Shown here in pieces: positions 11,585 to 23,265 of a stretch of 64,000 bases of DNA; position 1 is the stretch's first letter, and the number at the start of each line of letters is the position of its first letter. This DNA is from Neoconidiobolus thromboides FSU 785 (lineage: Eukaryota > Entomophthoromycota > Entomophthoromycetes > Entomophthorales > Neoconidiobolaceae), in assembly GCA_025603075.1 (NCBI GenBank), contig MU626375.1, forward strand, positions 1 to 64,000, given 5' to 3'. The notes beneath the pieces are model-generated. The model was not told where the DNA came from, did not search any database, and saw nothing but the letters and a program-made list of their open reading frames with translations. The position numbers and the translations under genes were made by a program.

Positions 11585-11754
11585 TCTGATAAATTAAAAA
11601 AATCTCACCTTGAAATTTATCAATTCACTAAATTCCTCATAATCAGTTTAATAGCCTTTTATTAGCATTCTTGATACTGTTTCGATTAAAAAAGGAAAAA
11701 GTAAGCTTCTACTTCTCTATAAATTCGCTTAAATAGCTTTTTTAAAATAACGCA

Positions 11755-11865
11755 TAGGGGTGTTTTTTTGGCTTCATCACTTTTTCCATCTTTTAAGCAC
11801 TATTTGAGCGGAAAAATTGTTAGTAAAATTGTTAGTAAAACTGTTAAACATAAAAATACACCCTC
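11755..11865 (-). mobile_element. MITE-like element, copy C
   Basis: TAGGGGTG to CACCCTCA; the outer bases are eroded but the interior GCTTCATCACTTTTTCCATC and TTTTAAGCACTATTTGAGCG is clear. A short internal duplication (TTGTTAGTAAAA repeated) lengthens it to about 111 bp. It lies 170 bp upstream of the Zn2Cys6 gene at 9860-11584. Confidence 0.8.
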
Positions 11866-13313
11866 AACAATGGTTCTTAAATTTTATTTTGGTAACAAAT
11901 CAAAAGTAAGAGACTTTTTATATTTGGTATAAATTGAAGTGCTGATTGTTTATTAGTAATAGGGTTTTCATATAAGTTTATTGGTTAGTAGTTATGATAT
12001 TTATAACTCAAGTATAAATACAATGGTATATTCTAAACAAAACGGATTACATTTTTGGTAGGATATACTCGAGTTAACTTCTTATTTAACAAAGTTAATA
12101 GTCTCTACTTTTTATAGCTTGGCTTTCATTTTAGATGCTCTTATAAAATTTGATAATTTGTTTATTCAAGATCAATAAATTAGTATAAAGAAATAAAAGT
12201 TATTTTTATTTTATTTCATTTTGATAAATAGAATTTTCTTATATGTTCAGTTGTATTAAATTAATATATTTATAAAATATCACTATTGATTATTTCTAGA
12301 TTTAGATACAAGGGGTAACTATATTCAAAATGGAAACGTCCTATTATATCTTAAGTAAAAAATTAAATAAAAAATTATTGTCTATACAATACTACTCTAA
12401 GTTATAAATATGAATACAAACATATAATTTTATATTTGTTTAAACATTTTATAGATATAAATATTTTAATACTGTTACTACTCTGAGGCATTTTAAAATA
12501 TTACAAAAACAACATTTATAAATAAACTGATTGTTCAAACTCCAAAATCGATTTTAAATCAGCGAAAATGCTATGTTAATAATGATATTATATTAGCAAT
12601 AGTATTTATAACCATAATTGACAAATATACTACTACTATTTACCTGTTAATTTATTATAATAAACTACTAAAGCCATCTTTAGCTTTTAGTTAATATTAT
12701 ATAAATCAAATGTTATAAAATCAACCTTTTTATTTTATTATATAAACTAAGTCAAACCGTAATTACTATCATATAATCTGTGAGAATTCTTAACAAAAAT
12801 TATTGTAGGATCGAAAGCCTAGCGTTAATCTTAGAATTTAATTAATACAATCAGTCCATAAAAAGCAACTGGATATTATTAAACCTGAATAATAAATGAA
12901 ACCTGGATCAAATAACTAAAGTGATAGAAATAATTGACTTATCACGTTCACCGAGGTTGGCAGATGTAACATAAATACAAATATATTATGATTTCAGTTT
13001 CATCTTTGATTATTACTTTAAATAGCAGTAACAACAATCACTGTCATTTCTCAATAAAAATAAACCGGTCTATTTTTTTAGTTCTCACTTTAGCTTCCTA
13101 ATTTGGCAAAAATGGCAAGTATCAATAAGTAGAACTTCAATTATGAAGTAGCCACAATGACAAGAGGTATCCTTTACAATGGAATATTAGCAGAATCAAT
13201 AAGCTGCAGGTAAATGAAATCGAGGTCTTAAATTAGTATAAATAGTAGTTGCATTACTGTTTCATTAAAATATTAAATTCGTTTTTATACATCCTGTGTT
13301 AAGTTAAAATAGG
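11866..13313. other. Long intergenic region upstream of the MFS gene
   Basis: About 1.4 kb without a supported gene. A TATA-like TATAAATAG lies near 13238, about 75 bp before the MFS start codon, and is a reasonable core promoter. Nothing else is named. Confidence 0.4.
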
Positions 13314-14744
13314 ATGAGTATTACAACAAATTCTACTACTACAAAGCATAGTGACAATGCCGTAATTACCAATGAAACATTGAGTATAAAAAAATTAGTC
13401 CGAAAAGTAGATTTAAGATTAATCCCCTTCCTTACCATATTATATATATTCTCTTTCCTTGATAGAGTGAACATAGGGCATGCACGCTTGTATCAGCTAG
13501 AAAAAGATTTGAACTTGGGTCCAAATGAATTTAGTTGGACCTTATCGATCTTTTTTATAGGTTATGTAGTATTTGAAGTACCATCGAACCTGATGATGAA
13601 ACGTACTTCACCTGCTATATGGATATCTAGGATTATGATAACCTGGGGCATAATTACAATGTCAATGGCAGCCTCTTATAATTTTGCTGGCTTAATGGCT
13701 TCCCGTTTTTTCTTGGGTTTAGCTGAAGCTGGTTTGTTTCCAGGTATTGTGTTTTATCTATCAAGTTGGTACACCCGTAAAGAACAAGGAGTACGTATTG
13801 CTTCTTTCTTTTCAGCTTCAACTTTCGCTGGCGCATTTGCTGGCTTGATTGCTTATGGGATTGCTTACATGAATGGCGTTGGTGGTCTAAAATCTTGGCA
13901 GTGGATTTTTATTATTGAAGGCTTTCCAACGGTTATTCTTGGTGTAATCACTTTATTTGTTTTACCATCATCACCACAAGATGCCAAATGGCTTAATGAG
14001 GAAGAAAAGATTATATTAAGTGAACGCTTGAAAGAAGATCACGTAGAGTTGGAGTCTAAAAAGTTTGACAAAAAACAATTTATGGAAGCTATCACTGATT
14101 ATAAAACTTATCTCTTCATGTTATGCTTCTTTGGTTTTTATGCTCCAGTTTACTCTTTAGCCTTACTAACCCCAACTATCTTAAGTACTATGGGCTTTTC
14201 TATTTTAAACACTTTCTTACTTACTATCCCTCCAAATCTTGTTTGCTGTGTTGTAGCTACCGTAGCAGGTTGGAATTCTGATAGAACCATGGAGCGCGGG
14301 TATCACGTAATTTTTGGGGCAATCATAGGAGTAGCTGGTTTTTTTGTTTTAATTTTTGCTGAAATATTAGCTGTTAAATATTTCGGGCTTATTTTAGCCT
14401 CTTCTGGTCTTGTTAGTTGTTTACCTCCTTTATTATCTTGGTCAAACAATAATACGATTGGTTCTACAAAGTTAGCTACTGTTTCTGCTATGATTATCTC
14501 ATTCGGAAACATTGGTGGTGCTATCTCTGGTCAATTCTATCGCGCTTATGAAGCTCCATATTATATACCTTCCCATGCTACTAACATTGCTTTTGCTTGT
14601 ATGACTATTATTACAGCAGGGATATTGAAATGGAGATATACGGTTGAAAATCAAAAGTTGGAAGCAAAAGAAATTGTTATGTCAGAAAAAGAGGAGCCTT
14701 TTGATAATAAGATATTGTCTCAAGGATTTAGATATATTCTTTAA
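13314..14744 (+). CDS. MFS permease, Dal5/allantoate (anion:cation symporter) family
   Basis: 476 residues in one open frame, the usual size for this group. The N-terminal tail (about 25 residues) leads into twelve hydrophobic spans with a central cytosolic loop near residues 225-255. Family signatures are easy to see: FLDRVNIGHARL in the first span-loop, FEVPSNLMMKR, SRFFLGLAEAGLFPGIVFYL, and SWQWIFIIEG before the sixth span. The second half has the SWSNNNTIGSTKLA segment typical of fungal Dal5/Tna1-like transporters. It is a plasma-membrane proton-coupled carrier of small organic anions such as allantoate, nicotinate or related vitamins; which one cannot be told. Codon use is richer in G+C than the surroundings, as expected of a well-kept gene. 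Confidence 0.9.
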   Translation: MSITTNSTTTKHSDNAVITNETLSIKKLVRKVDLRLIPFLTILYIFSFLDRVNIGHARLYQLEKDLNLGPNEFSWTLSIFFIGYVVFEVPSNLMMKRTSPAIWISRIMITWGIITMSMAASYNFAGLMASRFFLGLAEAGLFPGIVFYLSSWYTRKEQGVRIASFFSASTFAGAFAGLIAYGIAYMNGVGGLKSWQWIFIIEGFPTVILGVITLFVLPSSPQDAKWLNEEEKIILSERLKEDHVELESKKFDKKQFMEAITDYKTYLFMLCFFGFYAPVYSLALLTPTILSTMGFSILNTFLLTIPPNLVCCVVATVAGWNSDRTMERGYHVIFGAIIGVAGFFVLIFAEILAVKYFGLILASSGLVSCLPPLLSWSNNNTIGSTKLATVSAMIISFGNIGGAISGQFYRAYEAPYYIPSHATNIAFACMTIITAGILKWRYTVENQKLEAKEIVMSEKEEPFDNKILSQGFRYIL

Positions 14745-15968
14745 TTGTTATTTAGATAAAGTTAATAAATGCTATGATAAATATTTTACTTTGATGATTG
14801 CTTTGAAAAAATACTGTGTATAGTTTATTAAACTCAAGGCAAAACTAACTTAGACTATATTAATAAAAAAAAACTACAATTAAAACAAACAGACACAAGG
14901 TTCGCAATTTTTGAGATTTACAACTCTTTTGTTATAAAAGCAGTAAAATATCAACTATATAGCATTTTTATATTTTTTATATATTAGAATTTTCTACTGT
15001 TTTTATTCTTTTAATGATTATTTAAGCTAATTTATTTAAAACAGAGTATAATGATATTTTATCTTTTTAAAGATTATGAAGGAGCTTCAAAATTTTTAAG
15101 TGTTTTATTGCTAGCGGTAAGCTACGTTGGCCTTAATTTGAATGAAGAAGAGACTAATTAAGGAGTAAAAGGGGCAAGGTAAGGACAGAATTAAGGAAAA
15201 GGAGGAACTTTAAATAGTTCTAATTTATGGCTTTTGATTTTAGTAGCTTTTACTATATTCCTAATAATCCATGCTTTTACAATTCAATCCGAGTGTGAAA
15301 AATTGTAGTGGAAACAAAAGCTTAGGTGTTAGGTTATAGATGGTTTTTTGAAGGTACTACAGATTGTCTAAAAACCTATAGTCATGATGAAAGCTTAAGA
15401 TAATAGAGAAAACAATGGAAAGGTGAGAGGGAATTGATCTAGATCTTTGGAAGGAACTGAAAACTTCACTTTGGATTGGTGCGGATAGAATAAAATTTTG
15501 AATCAAAAGTCCTGTATAGGAATACAAGAAATAAATCAGTAGCCAATTTTCCCCCCCTTAAAAGAAGCGATACTCTTTCTGAGAATCAGGGACAGTGTGA
15601 GTTAAGTAGGCTTAAGTTTTGAAGGTTTTTGACTTCAATCTCCAAAAATAGGAGACTGTTTGGGGTTAAGATATTTAATAATACTAATGAACAAAAGCTC
15701 CAAGTCAGAAAGGTTTTTGAAGGGAGAATATGTGAGCAGAAAATTTCAACAAATATTACTGGGAGCTTTTCAACAAGTTATTTAAATTAGAAATAGTAAA
15801 TGAACCTTTAATAATGAGGCGTTAACTTATGGGGAGGGCACTGAATAAAGGCATATATTTCGTCTAATTTGATATGATAGCATATATATATTTAATTACA
15901 AACGCTTGGGTATAGGTACGATCATATAGTTAATATTGAATCATATAGTAGCAAAAATAAATGTTATA
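14745..15968. other. Intergenic DNA with a purine-rich patch
   Basis: From roughly 15100 to 15830 the plus strand is unusually rich in G and A (runs such as GGAAAAGGAGGAAC, and CCCCCCC at about 15550). It contrasts with the AT background and resembles the patch at 24880-25320. No continuous open frame on either strand. It may be decayed mobile-element or gene sequence; unresolved. Confidence 0.35.
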
Positions 15969-16067
15969 TATGGGGATGTACCTTTCGTTTAAGAATTTAC
16001 TCAGTCTTTTTACTCAAATAGCGTTTAAAAAAATGGAAAAAGTGATGAAATCAAAAAAATTCTCATA
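15969..16067 (+). mobile_element. MITE-like element, copy D
   Basis: TATGGGGATGTACC at the left, TTCTCATA at the right, family interior recognisable (TTTAAGAATTTAC, CTCAAATAGCGTTTAAAA, GGAAAAAGTGATGAA). About 99 bp. Confidence 0.8.
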
Positions 16068-16558
16068 TAGACAGGTTTAAAAACTTGATTAAAATTAAAG
16101 CACAATTAAAAAATAATAATGAATAATAAATTTTATAAAAAAAGATATAAAGTGAAAGCAGCAAATAATAAAATTTATGATGTTATTTAATAGTTATGCC
16201 GTAGAAAAGTCTAGGTTAGTGTTGGAGGTAAACAAATGTTTTGTTTTAAAACAAAAAGAGTTTACTTTATATCCTTACATGGACAACGCTAATATTCTAG
16301 ATATAAAGTTTTAGCACATGTTATGTATATTTCAGTTTAATAAACCCATCTTCAAAAGAGTTAGAGTTCATCAGTTACTAGATACCAGAACAATTGTTTC
16401 CCATCATAGTTTATTTTAATAAGAATTTGAATAGTAGTAATTAATTAGACATAACCACAGTAAATTTAAGATGAATAAAGTAATATGATAAAGACGTTTC
16501 ATTTCATAAAGAATGTAAAAAGAGAAATAAAACAATAGTAAAATAGTATTTTTTTAAA

Positions 16559-16963
16559 ATGAAATTATCAAGTATTACTGCTGTCGCCTTAGTTTGTTTG
16601 GTGTAAATCACTGTCAAAGTAATTATTGAAATGAAATCGTAAAGGAATTAAATAGAAAGAGATAAAATTGGCTTATATCCAATTAAAGTTAGTATAAAGT
16701 TAGCCAAATTAGGTGAGGTACATGTTAATGATTTATTAAAATATGAAAAATTCAACCTAGAACTATATGGCTGACCTTCTGTTTTTCCATGCAAGGTAGG
16801 TCAGGGCTTTAAATGTATGTATGATAAACTTCGTCAACTCACTGTGAATCCTAACAATGGGTTCGAGGTTTCTTTCTTAAGAGTAATAAAGCCTAAGAAT
16901 TTGATATGTGGTTGGTTAACTTCAAAGCCACACAATGAAGTGCTTTTGAATCAAGGACCGTGA
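16559..16963 (+). pseudogene. Relic of a secreted protein gene
   Basis: One frame starts ATG at 16559 with a convincing secretion signal (MKLSSITAVALVCLV). It then meets four stop codons (three between about 16604 and 16655, one near 16769) but stays readable to a TGA at 16961. The last stretch looks coding, with CKVGQGFKCMYDKL and NPNNGFEVSFLRVIKPK. A 53-bp intron at 16603-16655 would remove the first stops, but the frame then fails, so decay is the simpler reading. I do not recognise the family. Confidence 0.4.
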
Positions 16964-17225
16964 AAGAATATGAAATGAAAGGGGTTTGGTGCAGATAAGC
17001 AAGTAAATATGTTGTTATGTGGTTTGGTGAAAACCCAGATGATAGCTAAGGAATCTTTTAATTGCTATTTGTTTTATTAGTTTAATAACTGATACTTTTG
17101 AAACAAACTTTTCTCATAGACTTTTTAAATATATCTATTAATTTAATATACTAATATTATGTATTTTATTAAGAAGCTATTATCTCATAATCCTTTTATG
17201 ACAATTAGTTAATGGGTACTAATTT

Positions 17226-17582
17226 AAGTGTATCGGTTTTGGTATATTTTTTGAATGATTTTTTTGGTTATAAAAATGCGTTTTGTGATTGTAACTGAAT
17301 GACTAGATAAAAAAAGGCAGAAAATCTTTATAGTACTCTTTGCTGCTATAATTCTTTATTTCTTTCAAATTACTAATATAAAAACCGCCAGAATTTGAAA
17401 TGCCACATGCCTCAATCTATCTTACTTCTAACGTCAGAGTCTCAGTTACTCACCATTAAATAAAATATAGTAGTAGTATTTCGAGGTGTCTCTTTATTTG
17501 ATAATAATCATATTCAAATTTGTTGCCTTCTACAGTAGCAATGGCAGGTTAAAAAGTGCACCGAAATCAGTACAGTCAGATT
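17226..17582. mobile_element. Candidate element with imperfect terminal inverted repeats
   Basis: The left end GTGTATCGGTTTTGGTAT is matched in inverted order by the right end (complement CTGTACTGATTTCGGTGC), about 20 of 27 positions alike over the full arms. The interior has no open frame. A third copy of the motif, CTGTACCGATTTTAGTAT, stands at about 17737 on the plus strand. It looks like a second small non-autonomous DNA element family. No target duplication could be made out. Confidence 0.35.
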
Positions 17583-17839
17583 TTTGAAAGCCCACCCAAA
17601 CAAACCACTTTTTCAAGAAGTCAAAACAGCCAATTGCTCTTAAATTGATTAAGGGGGATGGTGAGATGTTGTGTTATACACTGGTTTTGAAAAAATCGAA
17701 CCAATAGTTTATGAGCTATGGTAATATTCTACTGTACCGATTTTAGTATAGTTGGAGCATACAGTATCAATTAAAAATAAAAATAAAAATAGGAGCATTC
17801 TTTAATGATAAATAGTAATAGCAGGTTATATTAAATAAT

Positions 17840-18454
17840 AGCGACACATTATTCAACTACAACATATGATATAGAATATGATAAAAACAGCTATTGGAAA
17901 CAATTGGCCCCCTAAATTAGTGAACAGCTTAAATGATGTTATGGTGTAGCTATAGATGTAAGTTTATTTTTGGATTATTGGGCTATAAATCCAAGAAGTT
18001 AGGTCAAATATCCTATTAATTGACATCGGTGCAGTCTATTATTTCCTTTAAATTCATAGATAATGTATCTGTCTTTGTTTTAGTCTTTTTTACTTATTTG
18101 TCTTTTTCTATCTTTATTCCTACAATTATTTGTAAACTAGATTACTTATCCGATATAATCCTATTTTCTATAGCTAGTTGTTTCTTATTCTCTTCAGGCT
18201 ATATGACCACAGATGTTGTTATCAGTTGCTTATTTAAACTAATAAATAGAAGTGAAAATCTGTTTTCTTATCTCATAGTATTTCTACTATTAATCATTGT
18301 TTCATTTACAACAACTTGCTTAATGTTTATTCAAATTAGTCCTAATCCTATTCAAATCAGAATGTTTACCATTTTGGTTAACCACTATTACAAACTAAGA
18401 TATGGGGATGTATTTATATTTAAGAATTTTCTAACAAATTTTCCGCTCAAATAG
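17840..18454 (+). pseudogene. Decayed paralogue of the multi-span membrane protein at 19491, cut by a MITE-like element
   Basis: From about 17840 the sequence tracks the gene at 19491-20236. In the first part it is broken: GAACAGCTTAAATG matches AAACAGCTCAAATG but stops interrupt the frame. From about 18020 it is open and clearly related: SSGYMTTD versus SSGYLVTY, and FIQISPNPIQIRMFT versus FIQIGPNPIQIKMFT. At 18401, right after the shared residues LRY, the reading runs into MITE-like copy E. The natural C-terminus (VRQKLTRFNL in the paralogue) is replaced by element-encoded residues up to a stop at 18452. No function is expected. Confidence 0.75.
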
Positions 18455-18498
18455 CGCTTAAAAGAAAAAGTAATGAGGCCAAAAAAAACAACCCCATA
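18401..18498 (+). mobile_element. MITE-like element, copy E, inside a coding relic
   Basis: TATGGGGATGTATTTATATT to CAACCCCATA. The left boundary falls within a TA of the pseudogene, fixing the insertion point by comparison with the intact paralogue. The interior includes TTTTCCGCTCAAATAGCGCT. Confidence 0.9.
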
Positions 18499-19413
18499 TA
18501 TTATATGTTAAAGGTTGACACATGTTAGCTTTTATAATAGACAATAAAATACTTTTTATTTTTTTAATAAAAATTAATAAAAATTGTGGCTTTAATTTCC
18601 AAAAAAAACTTAAATAGCCTAATATTCTATTTGATTAGATAAACAAATGTTTAAAGTATTTACACATTATCTATTATAATTGGAAGTTGGTAACCTTTGA
18701 TTTCTAGAACACAAAATTGAACTCGCTAAATTGAACAATAAATACTACAAAACTCTTGAATTTTCTAAAAAAAATTTGAGCTGTATAAAATTAGAATTTT
18801 AATTGGAGAGATTCAAATACTTTATTATAATATATAAATAAAAAAAAAAAATCAACTTATCGATGTGATTTATTTCTATATCGGAGCTTTATATTTATTA
18901 CCTTTTCTAAGCTTATTAATTTTTATATATCTTAATAAAATTTTAGAAACATTGTAAATAATTTTAAAATGTATTATCAAATTCCTTCGTATCAAAAGTA
19001 GCATTGAAATCTCTGCGAACAAAAGATGTTGAGAGCTTCTACTTAAATGGCCAGTTGTCTATCTTCTTCTTTTACAATTTTAACTATTTAGTAAACCACA
19101 TGAGGGTTTTGTCCCTTTCAAGAATTTTAAAAAAAGTAGAATTAAATTATTCAAATATTCTATATTTACCCTCTTAATATGATATATTACAATGCTATTT
19201 CGAAAGTGTAGGAGCAATAATTAAAAAACAACACCCAATTTGACTATTAAAAAATTTAAACAAAATTAATAAATTATCCAATAGTAAATGATGACAACAA
19301 AGTAGATTAAATAATAATACTTGGCATGCCAAACACAAAATCTAAGATAAGGTTCCAAAAAATTGTTTTTCATTATGCTTACATTTTATGGATTTTTAAA
19401 CTTGGTATTACAA
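18499..19413. other. Intergenic DNA between membrane-protein paralogues
   Basis: Nothing supported. It separates the decayed copy from the intact paralogue; promoter elements of the latter should lie near its right end. Confidence 0.35.
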
Positions 19414-19490
19414 TGTCATTTCAGGTTGTTGAAGGATTTAGCAGGTGATATTATTTAGTATTAATTTATCTATTTTAAACTATTAAATAG

Positions 19491-20236
19491 AAGAATACGC
19501 TATTGGACTAATATTCATAGGAATAAGTACAACACTAATAGGGCTGGTTTTTTTACTGTTAAATGAAGAAGCCATAAGATATGTCTATTTTTTAAGCGGG
19601 TTCCTATTTATAACGCCATTTTCATTAGTACTTGTAATACTGTCATTTCATTTGACTATAGAATACAGTCCAGAACTCGATAAAGGGGATTCTGTAAAGT
19701 ACCTAACTCCTTTAATTAGCAAACAGCTCAAATGGTATTATAGTATAAATGTAGGTATAAGTTTATTTCTGGGATTCTTGGGTTATAAATACAGGAGATT
19801 AGGCAGAGTATCCTATTCATTAGTATTATTGCAGCTTATTGTTTTTTATACGCTATCAAGGAATACTTCTACTTTAATTCTAGTCCTTATCATTATCTTT
19901 TTTTCCATCTCTATCCCTATTATAATTTATAAACTAAATCGCTTATCGGATATAATCATATCTTCCATTACTGGTGGGCTCTTTTTCTCGTCAGGTTATT
20001 TAGTTACATATGCTGGTATCGTAAATACCTTTAAGCCATTAAATTATGGTTATAACATGATTTCTTATTTCTTAACACTTGTAGTATTGACTATTATTCC
20101 GTTTACAACAGCTCACTTAATATTTATTCAAATTGGTCCTAATCCTATTCAAATCAAAATGTTTACTCTACTACTTACCTTTTATTATAAAATAAGGTAC
20201 AAAGTTCGGCAAAAATTGACTCGTTTTAATTTGTAA
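19491..20236 (+). CDS. Multi-span membrane protein of unknown function (5' end unresolved)
   Basis: The frame ending at 20236 is open back to a probable intron acceptor (AAATAG, 19485-19490), about 248 codons, and no in-frame ATG occurs in this stretch. The 5' exon must lie upstream. An ATG at 19413 followed by a GT donor at 19445 is nearby, but its phase does not fit, so the first exon is left open. Six or seven hydrophobic spans are visible, with small basic loops (YKYRRLGR, YKLNRLSD) and a C-terminal FIQIGPNPIQIKMFT block. The Gly-rich span-loop order recalls DUF4203/TMEM198-type proteins, but this is weak. A decayed paralogue lies 1 kb upstream, so the gene arose by or gave rise to a local duplication. 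Confidence 0.6.
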
Positions 20237-21269
20237 TGAGTAATGAATTGAATTTACTAATTTTTTAAATAAAGTAACAGGCTCATTTATTTTTTAGTTT
20301 TATAGTTTGTATAATGATTAAAGGAGAAGGTTTATTCTAAAAAATCATTTGAAAGATGTATGAATCTGTTTGATTGGCTAAAAATGTGCAACATATAATT
20401 GACAATTTAGCCTACACAAAATTTACTGCTTTTAGTTTAGCATAATAAACCGAACTTAACTGTAAAGAATATGACAGTGCATATACAAAATATTGATATC
20501 CTCAAGTCACTCATAATACAATAGGTTAATAAAATAATGTAAAAATATTCTAAGTGGTTTAAAAGATCATCATAGGGCTCAGGTTGTTAAATACTATTAA
20601 AATATCATGAATGGTGAATTTATTATTATTGGAAAACTAATACTGCTAAAATATTTTCAATGAAGTGCGTTAAACACTAGTTTTCTTATTAAATATTGGA
20701 AGAGTTTATGTTCTAAAGTGGTCTAATAGCAAATTTAGAAATTAGAGAAGAGGTTTAACAAGTAAGGTTTTATTGCCCACTATAGTTTTTGGGTAGGAAT
20801 GTCTTAGTGAATTCAAACTCACTGCTCTATGGTATCTTTTATCACATGTAAGAGAGTTTTTGAGCTATAGATATGAAGGAAGCTATATAATAAAGGTGAA
20901 GAGAGACAAAGTTTATGATTTGCATTGATTTGTGTTAATGCACTGTACCAAACTTAAATTATAGTCATTTATCTGTAGAAAACATTTGAACTTTATATTT
21001 TAAATAATAGTCTGGATTTTACAAACAATGATAGCTTAGTTGTTATTTTTAGCGATATCCTGCGTTGAAATAAAAATTAATACAGTATATATAGCATAGT
21101 ATAATATAATATTTGTAGCTAAGCAGTATGTAAATATTAAAAAGTAGTATATAAAACAAAAAAATGTAGAAAGCATAGATAATAGTCAGTTTAAAAGCTG
21201 TTATAGTAAAAAGTTTAGTACAAAACATTAAATCTTTAAAAAAAAGAGGAATCAAACATAACTATCTTT
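20237..21269. other. Intergenic DNA
   Basis: No supported gene. One short leftward open frame (21049-21255) is low-complexity Tyr/Ile/Phe-rich sequence and is not taken as coding. Confidence 0.4.
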
Positions 21270-23005
21270 TTATCGTTCCACTATTATCTTTTAAAATTTC
21301 TGCTATTGTTTCAGTCATTTTTATATTAAGCTAACTAATTTTCAAGATAAATGGGGATTTGAGCGAAGACATCAAAAGTTGCTTTTCTTTTTAAAGGTAT
21401 TCCGTTGAGTATTTACTATCTCCTCGGTACCGTATTATGAAAACCAAACAGGTAGAAAAAGGTGGATAATCAAGGCCAAGTGTATATTTATGCGAAGCTA
21501 TAGCAATAATACCAGTTAATAAATAATGTTTTATTATTATAGCATTGATATAATTTTGTACACTTGTATTAATGTTTTTATCAAACATATATTCTTCATA
21601 TTTATAAGCCTTTTTTCATTCGATGCATAAAAGTGAATTGAATAAACATAAAAATTAATGTGGAGATAAAAATAAATAAAGCAATTTTGATGATTTTTGA
21701 TAGTTGCTTTCAAATCACAATTTTTCACTTTTAGTAAAATACTATTCATAATATCAGAATATTTTTCTTTAACTGCAAACGTTTTGGATATGATTTCCTT
21801 TAAAACATTACTAAATTTAGATTGATCTTCGACTCCCATTGTCTTCTCTTCAATTAAACGTAAGCTTAAAGAAATTATACTTAATATGTGATAAAATTTC
21901 TGTACTTTTAAAAAACAATATTGTTGAGCTGCTTTTTCATCTATATTTAAACTAACCCAAGCATAACTAAATTTGCTCATAAAATATCTGTTCAGTCTCT
22001 TCAGTTCTAATGGAAATAGAGGTTCAGCAAGTCATAATCCAAAATTTAATGAGATTCCATTGTAAAAAGTATTTAATTTACAATGAGTGTAAACTTGCTC
22101 AGTGTTAATCTCTTTAGAAAGCTTCTTTAGTGATTGACTTAACCTTACTATAGACGATATTATGTAACAATGAAATAAAAGAAGCCCTTTGTTGCTAGAA
22201 ATCCATGGGAAATGTAGAATTCCAGTTATTAATATAAATATTGTTTGTACATTTCCTAAATTGCGTTAAATTTTAGAAACATTCAAGATAAAATTATAAA
22301 GCTTTTCTTTAAGTTATTTAATCGAATTTTTTACAACTTCTGTTTGTTCCATACGCAAAAAAAACATTTAAAAATACTGCTAATTTAAAAGTAAAGGGTG
22401 CGAAGCAAAGGTAAACTTTGTTCCATAAAATAAAGGAAATTCTATATTAACAAATTTAAATTAATACCTACTTGTTTTAAAATAGGTCCAATATCAAGGG
22501 TGGGCTCATTTAGTGTTTTAAATACAAAGGGCAATTTTTTACGATTAGAAGTTATCAAAGCCAATTTATGTGTAAACATAATGGATAGGTTTAGGCTTTT
22601 ACTAAGAAAACATGGTGATAAGTTTTGAAAAAAGTTAAGAAGTTCTCTAATATTGACTTCCTTTGAACTTTACTAAAAATCACAAGGGCATTATGTGGGA
22701 AATTGGAATCCTTTGGTAATTTTAATAGTTGATATTTGATCATTTTAGATTGTGAGTGTTTTGATCTACTTTTTTATTCTACAAAAACAGAATCAACATT
22801 TAAGCTGACTTTAGATTTAATTGTTACTTTTCCTGATTCGTATTCGCTGTGTCCTTTTTTGTTGCATTTAAACTCTGTTTTTAAAGTATATTCTATATAT
22901 TTCTTTATGCATATCATACTTTTTGATAGTAGTCTACCACATTTAAAATGCTTTAAAAATATTAATTACATCTGTATTCTCTTTTATCCAATTTTGATAT
23001 ACTTT
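21270..23005 (-). pseudogene. Zn2Cys6 regulator pseudogene
   Basis: On the minus strand the region follows the paralogue at 56917-58782 from zinc cluster to C-terminus, but with frameshifts and stops. Pieces are plain: QQYCFLKVQKFYHILS versus QRYCFLKLQEFYYITS, NCFIYFYLHINFYVYSI, and YKYTLGLDYPPFSTCLVF near 21470. In the zinc cluster (about 22930-22975) the first Cys codon remains (TGT), the second is TAT (Tyr), and TAA stops follow, so the DNA-binding fold is lost. MITE-like copy F lies about 160 bp upstream of where the start should be, as in the living paralogues. Confidence 0.85.
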
Positions 23006-23164
23006 GTCGTTCGATAAATTCAAAAGGATTAAAACATTAATTGCAGCTCATTATATAGCACCATAAAGGATTCAAAAAACCCTTTTTTAAAATTCAACTA
23101 AAAAGTAAAGTAAGAATACAAGATCAAATTGTTATAATTTTCCTAATAAATTTGGTCAAACAAG

Positions 23165-23265
23165 TAGTGATGTTTTTTTGTTTCATTACTTTTTCCATCT
23201 TTTAAGCGCTATTTGAGTGGAAAAATTGTTAGTAAAATTCTTAAATACAAAAATACATCCCCAAA
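23165..23265 (-). mobile_element. MITE-like element, copy F
   Basis: Left end eroded (TAGTGATG), right end CATCCCCAAA; the interior TTTCATTACTTTTTCCATCT and AAGCGCTATTTGAGTGGAAA is near consensus. It lies upstream of the Zn2Cys6 pseudogene. Confidence 0.85.

Noticed and set aside
19652-20236. TTG at 19652 as the start of the membrane protein
   Set aside because: Hydrophobic coding sequence continues in frame upstream to an intron acceptor at 19490; TTG starts are not usual in fungi.
21049-21255. 68-codon leftward frame
   Set aside because: Low-complexity Tyr/Ile/Phe/Leu sequence produced by AT-rich DNA; no start context or homologue.
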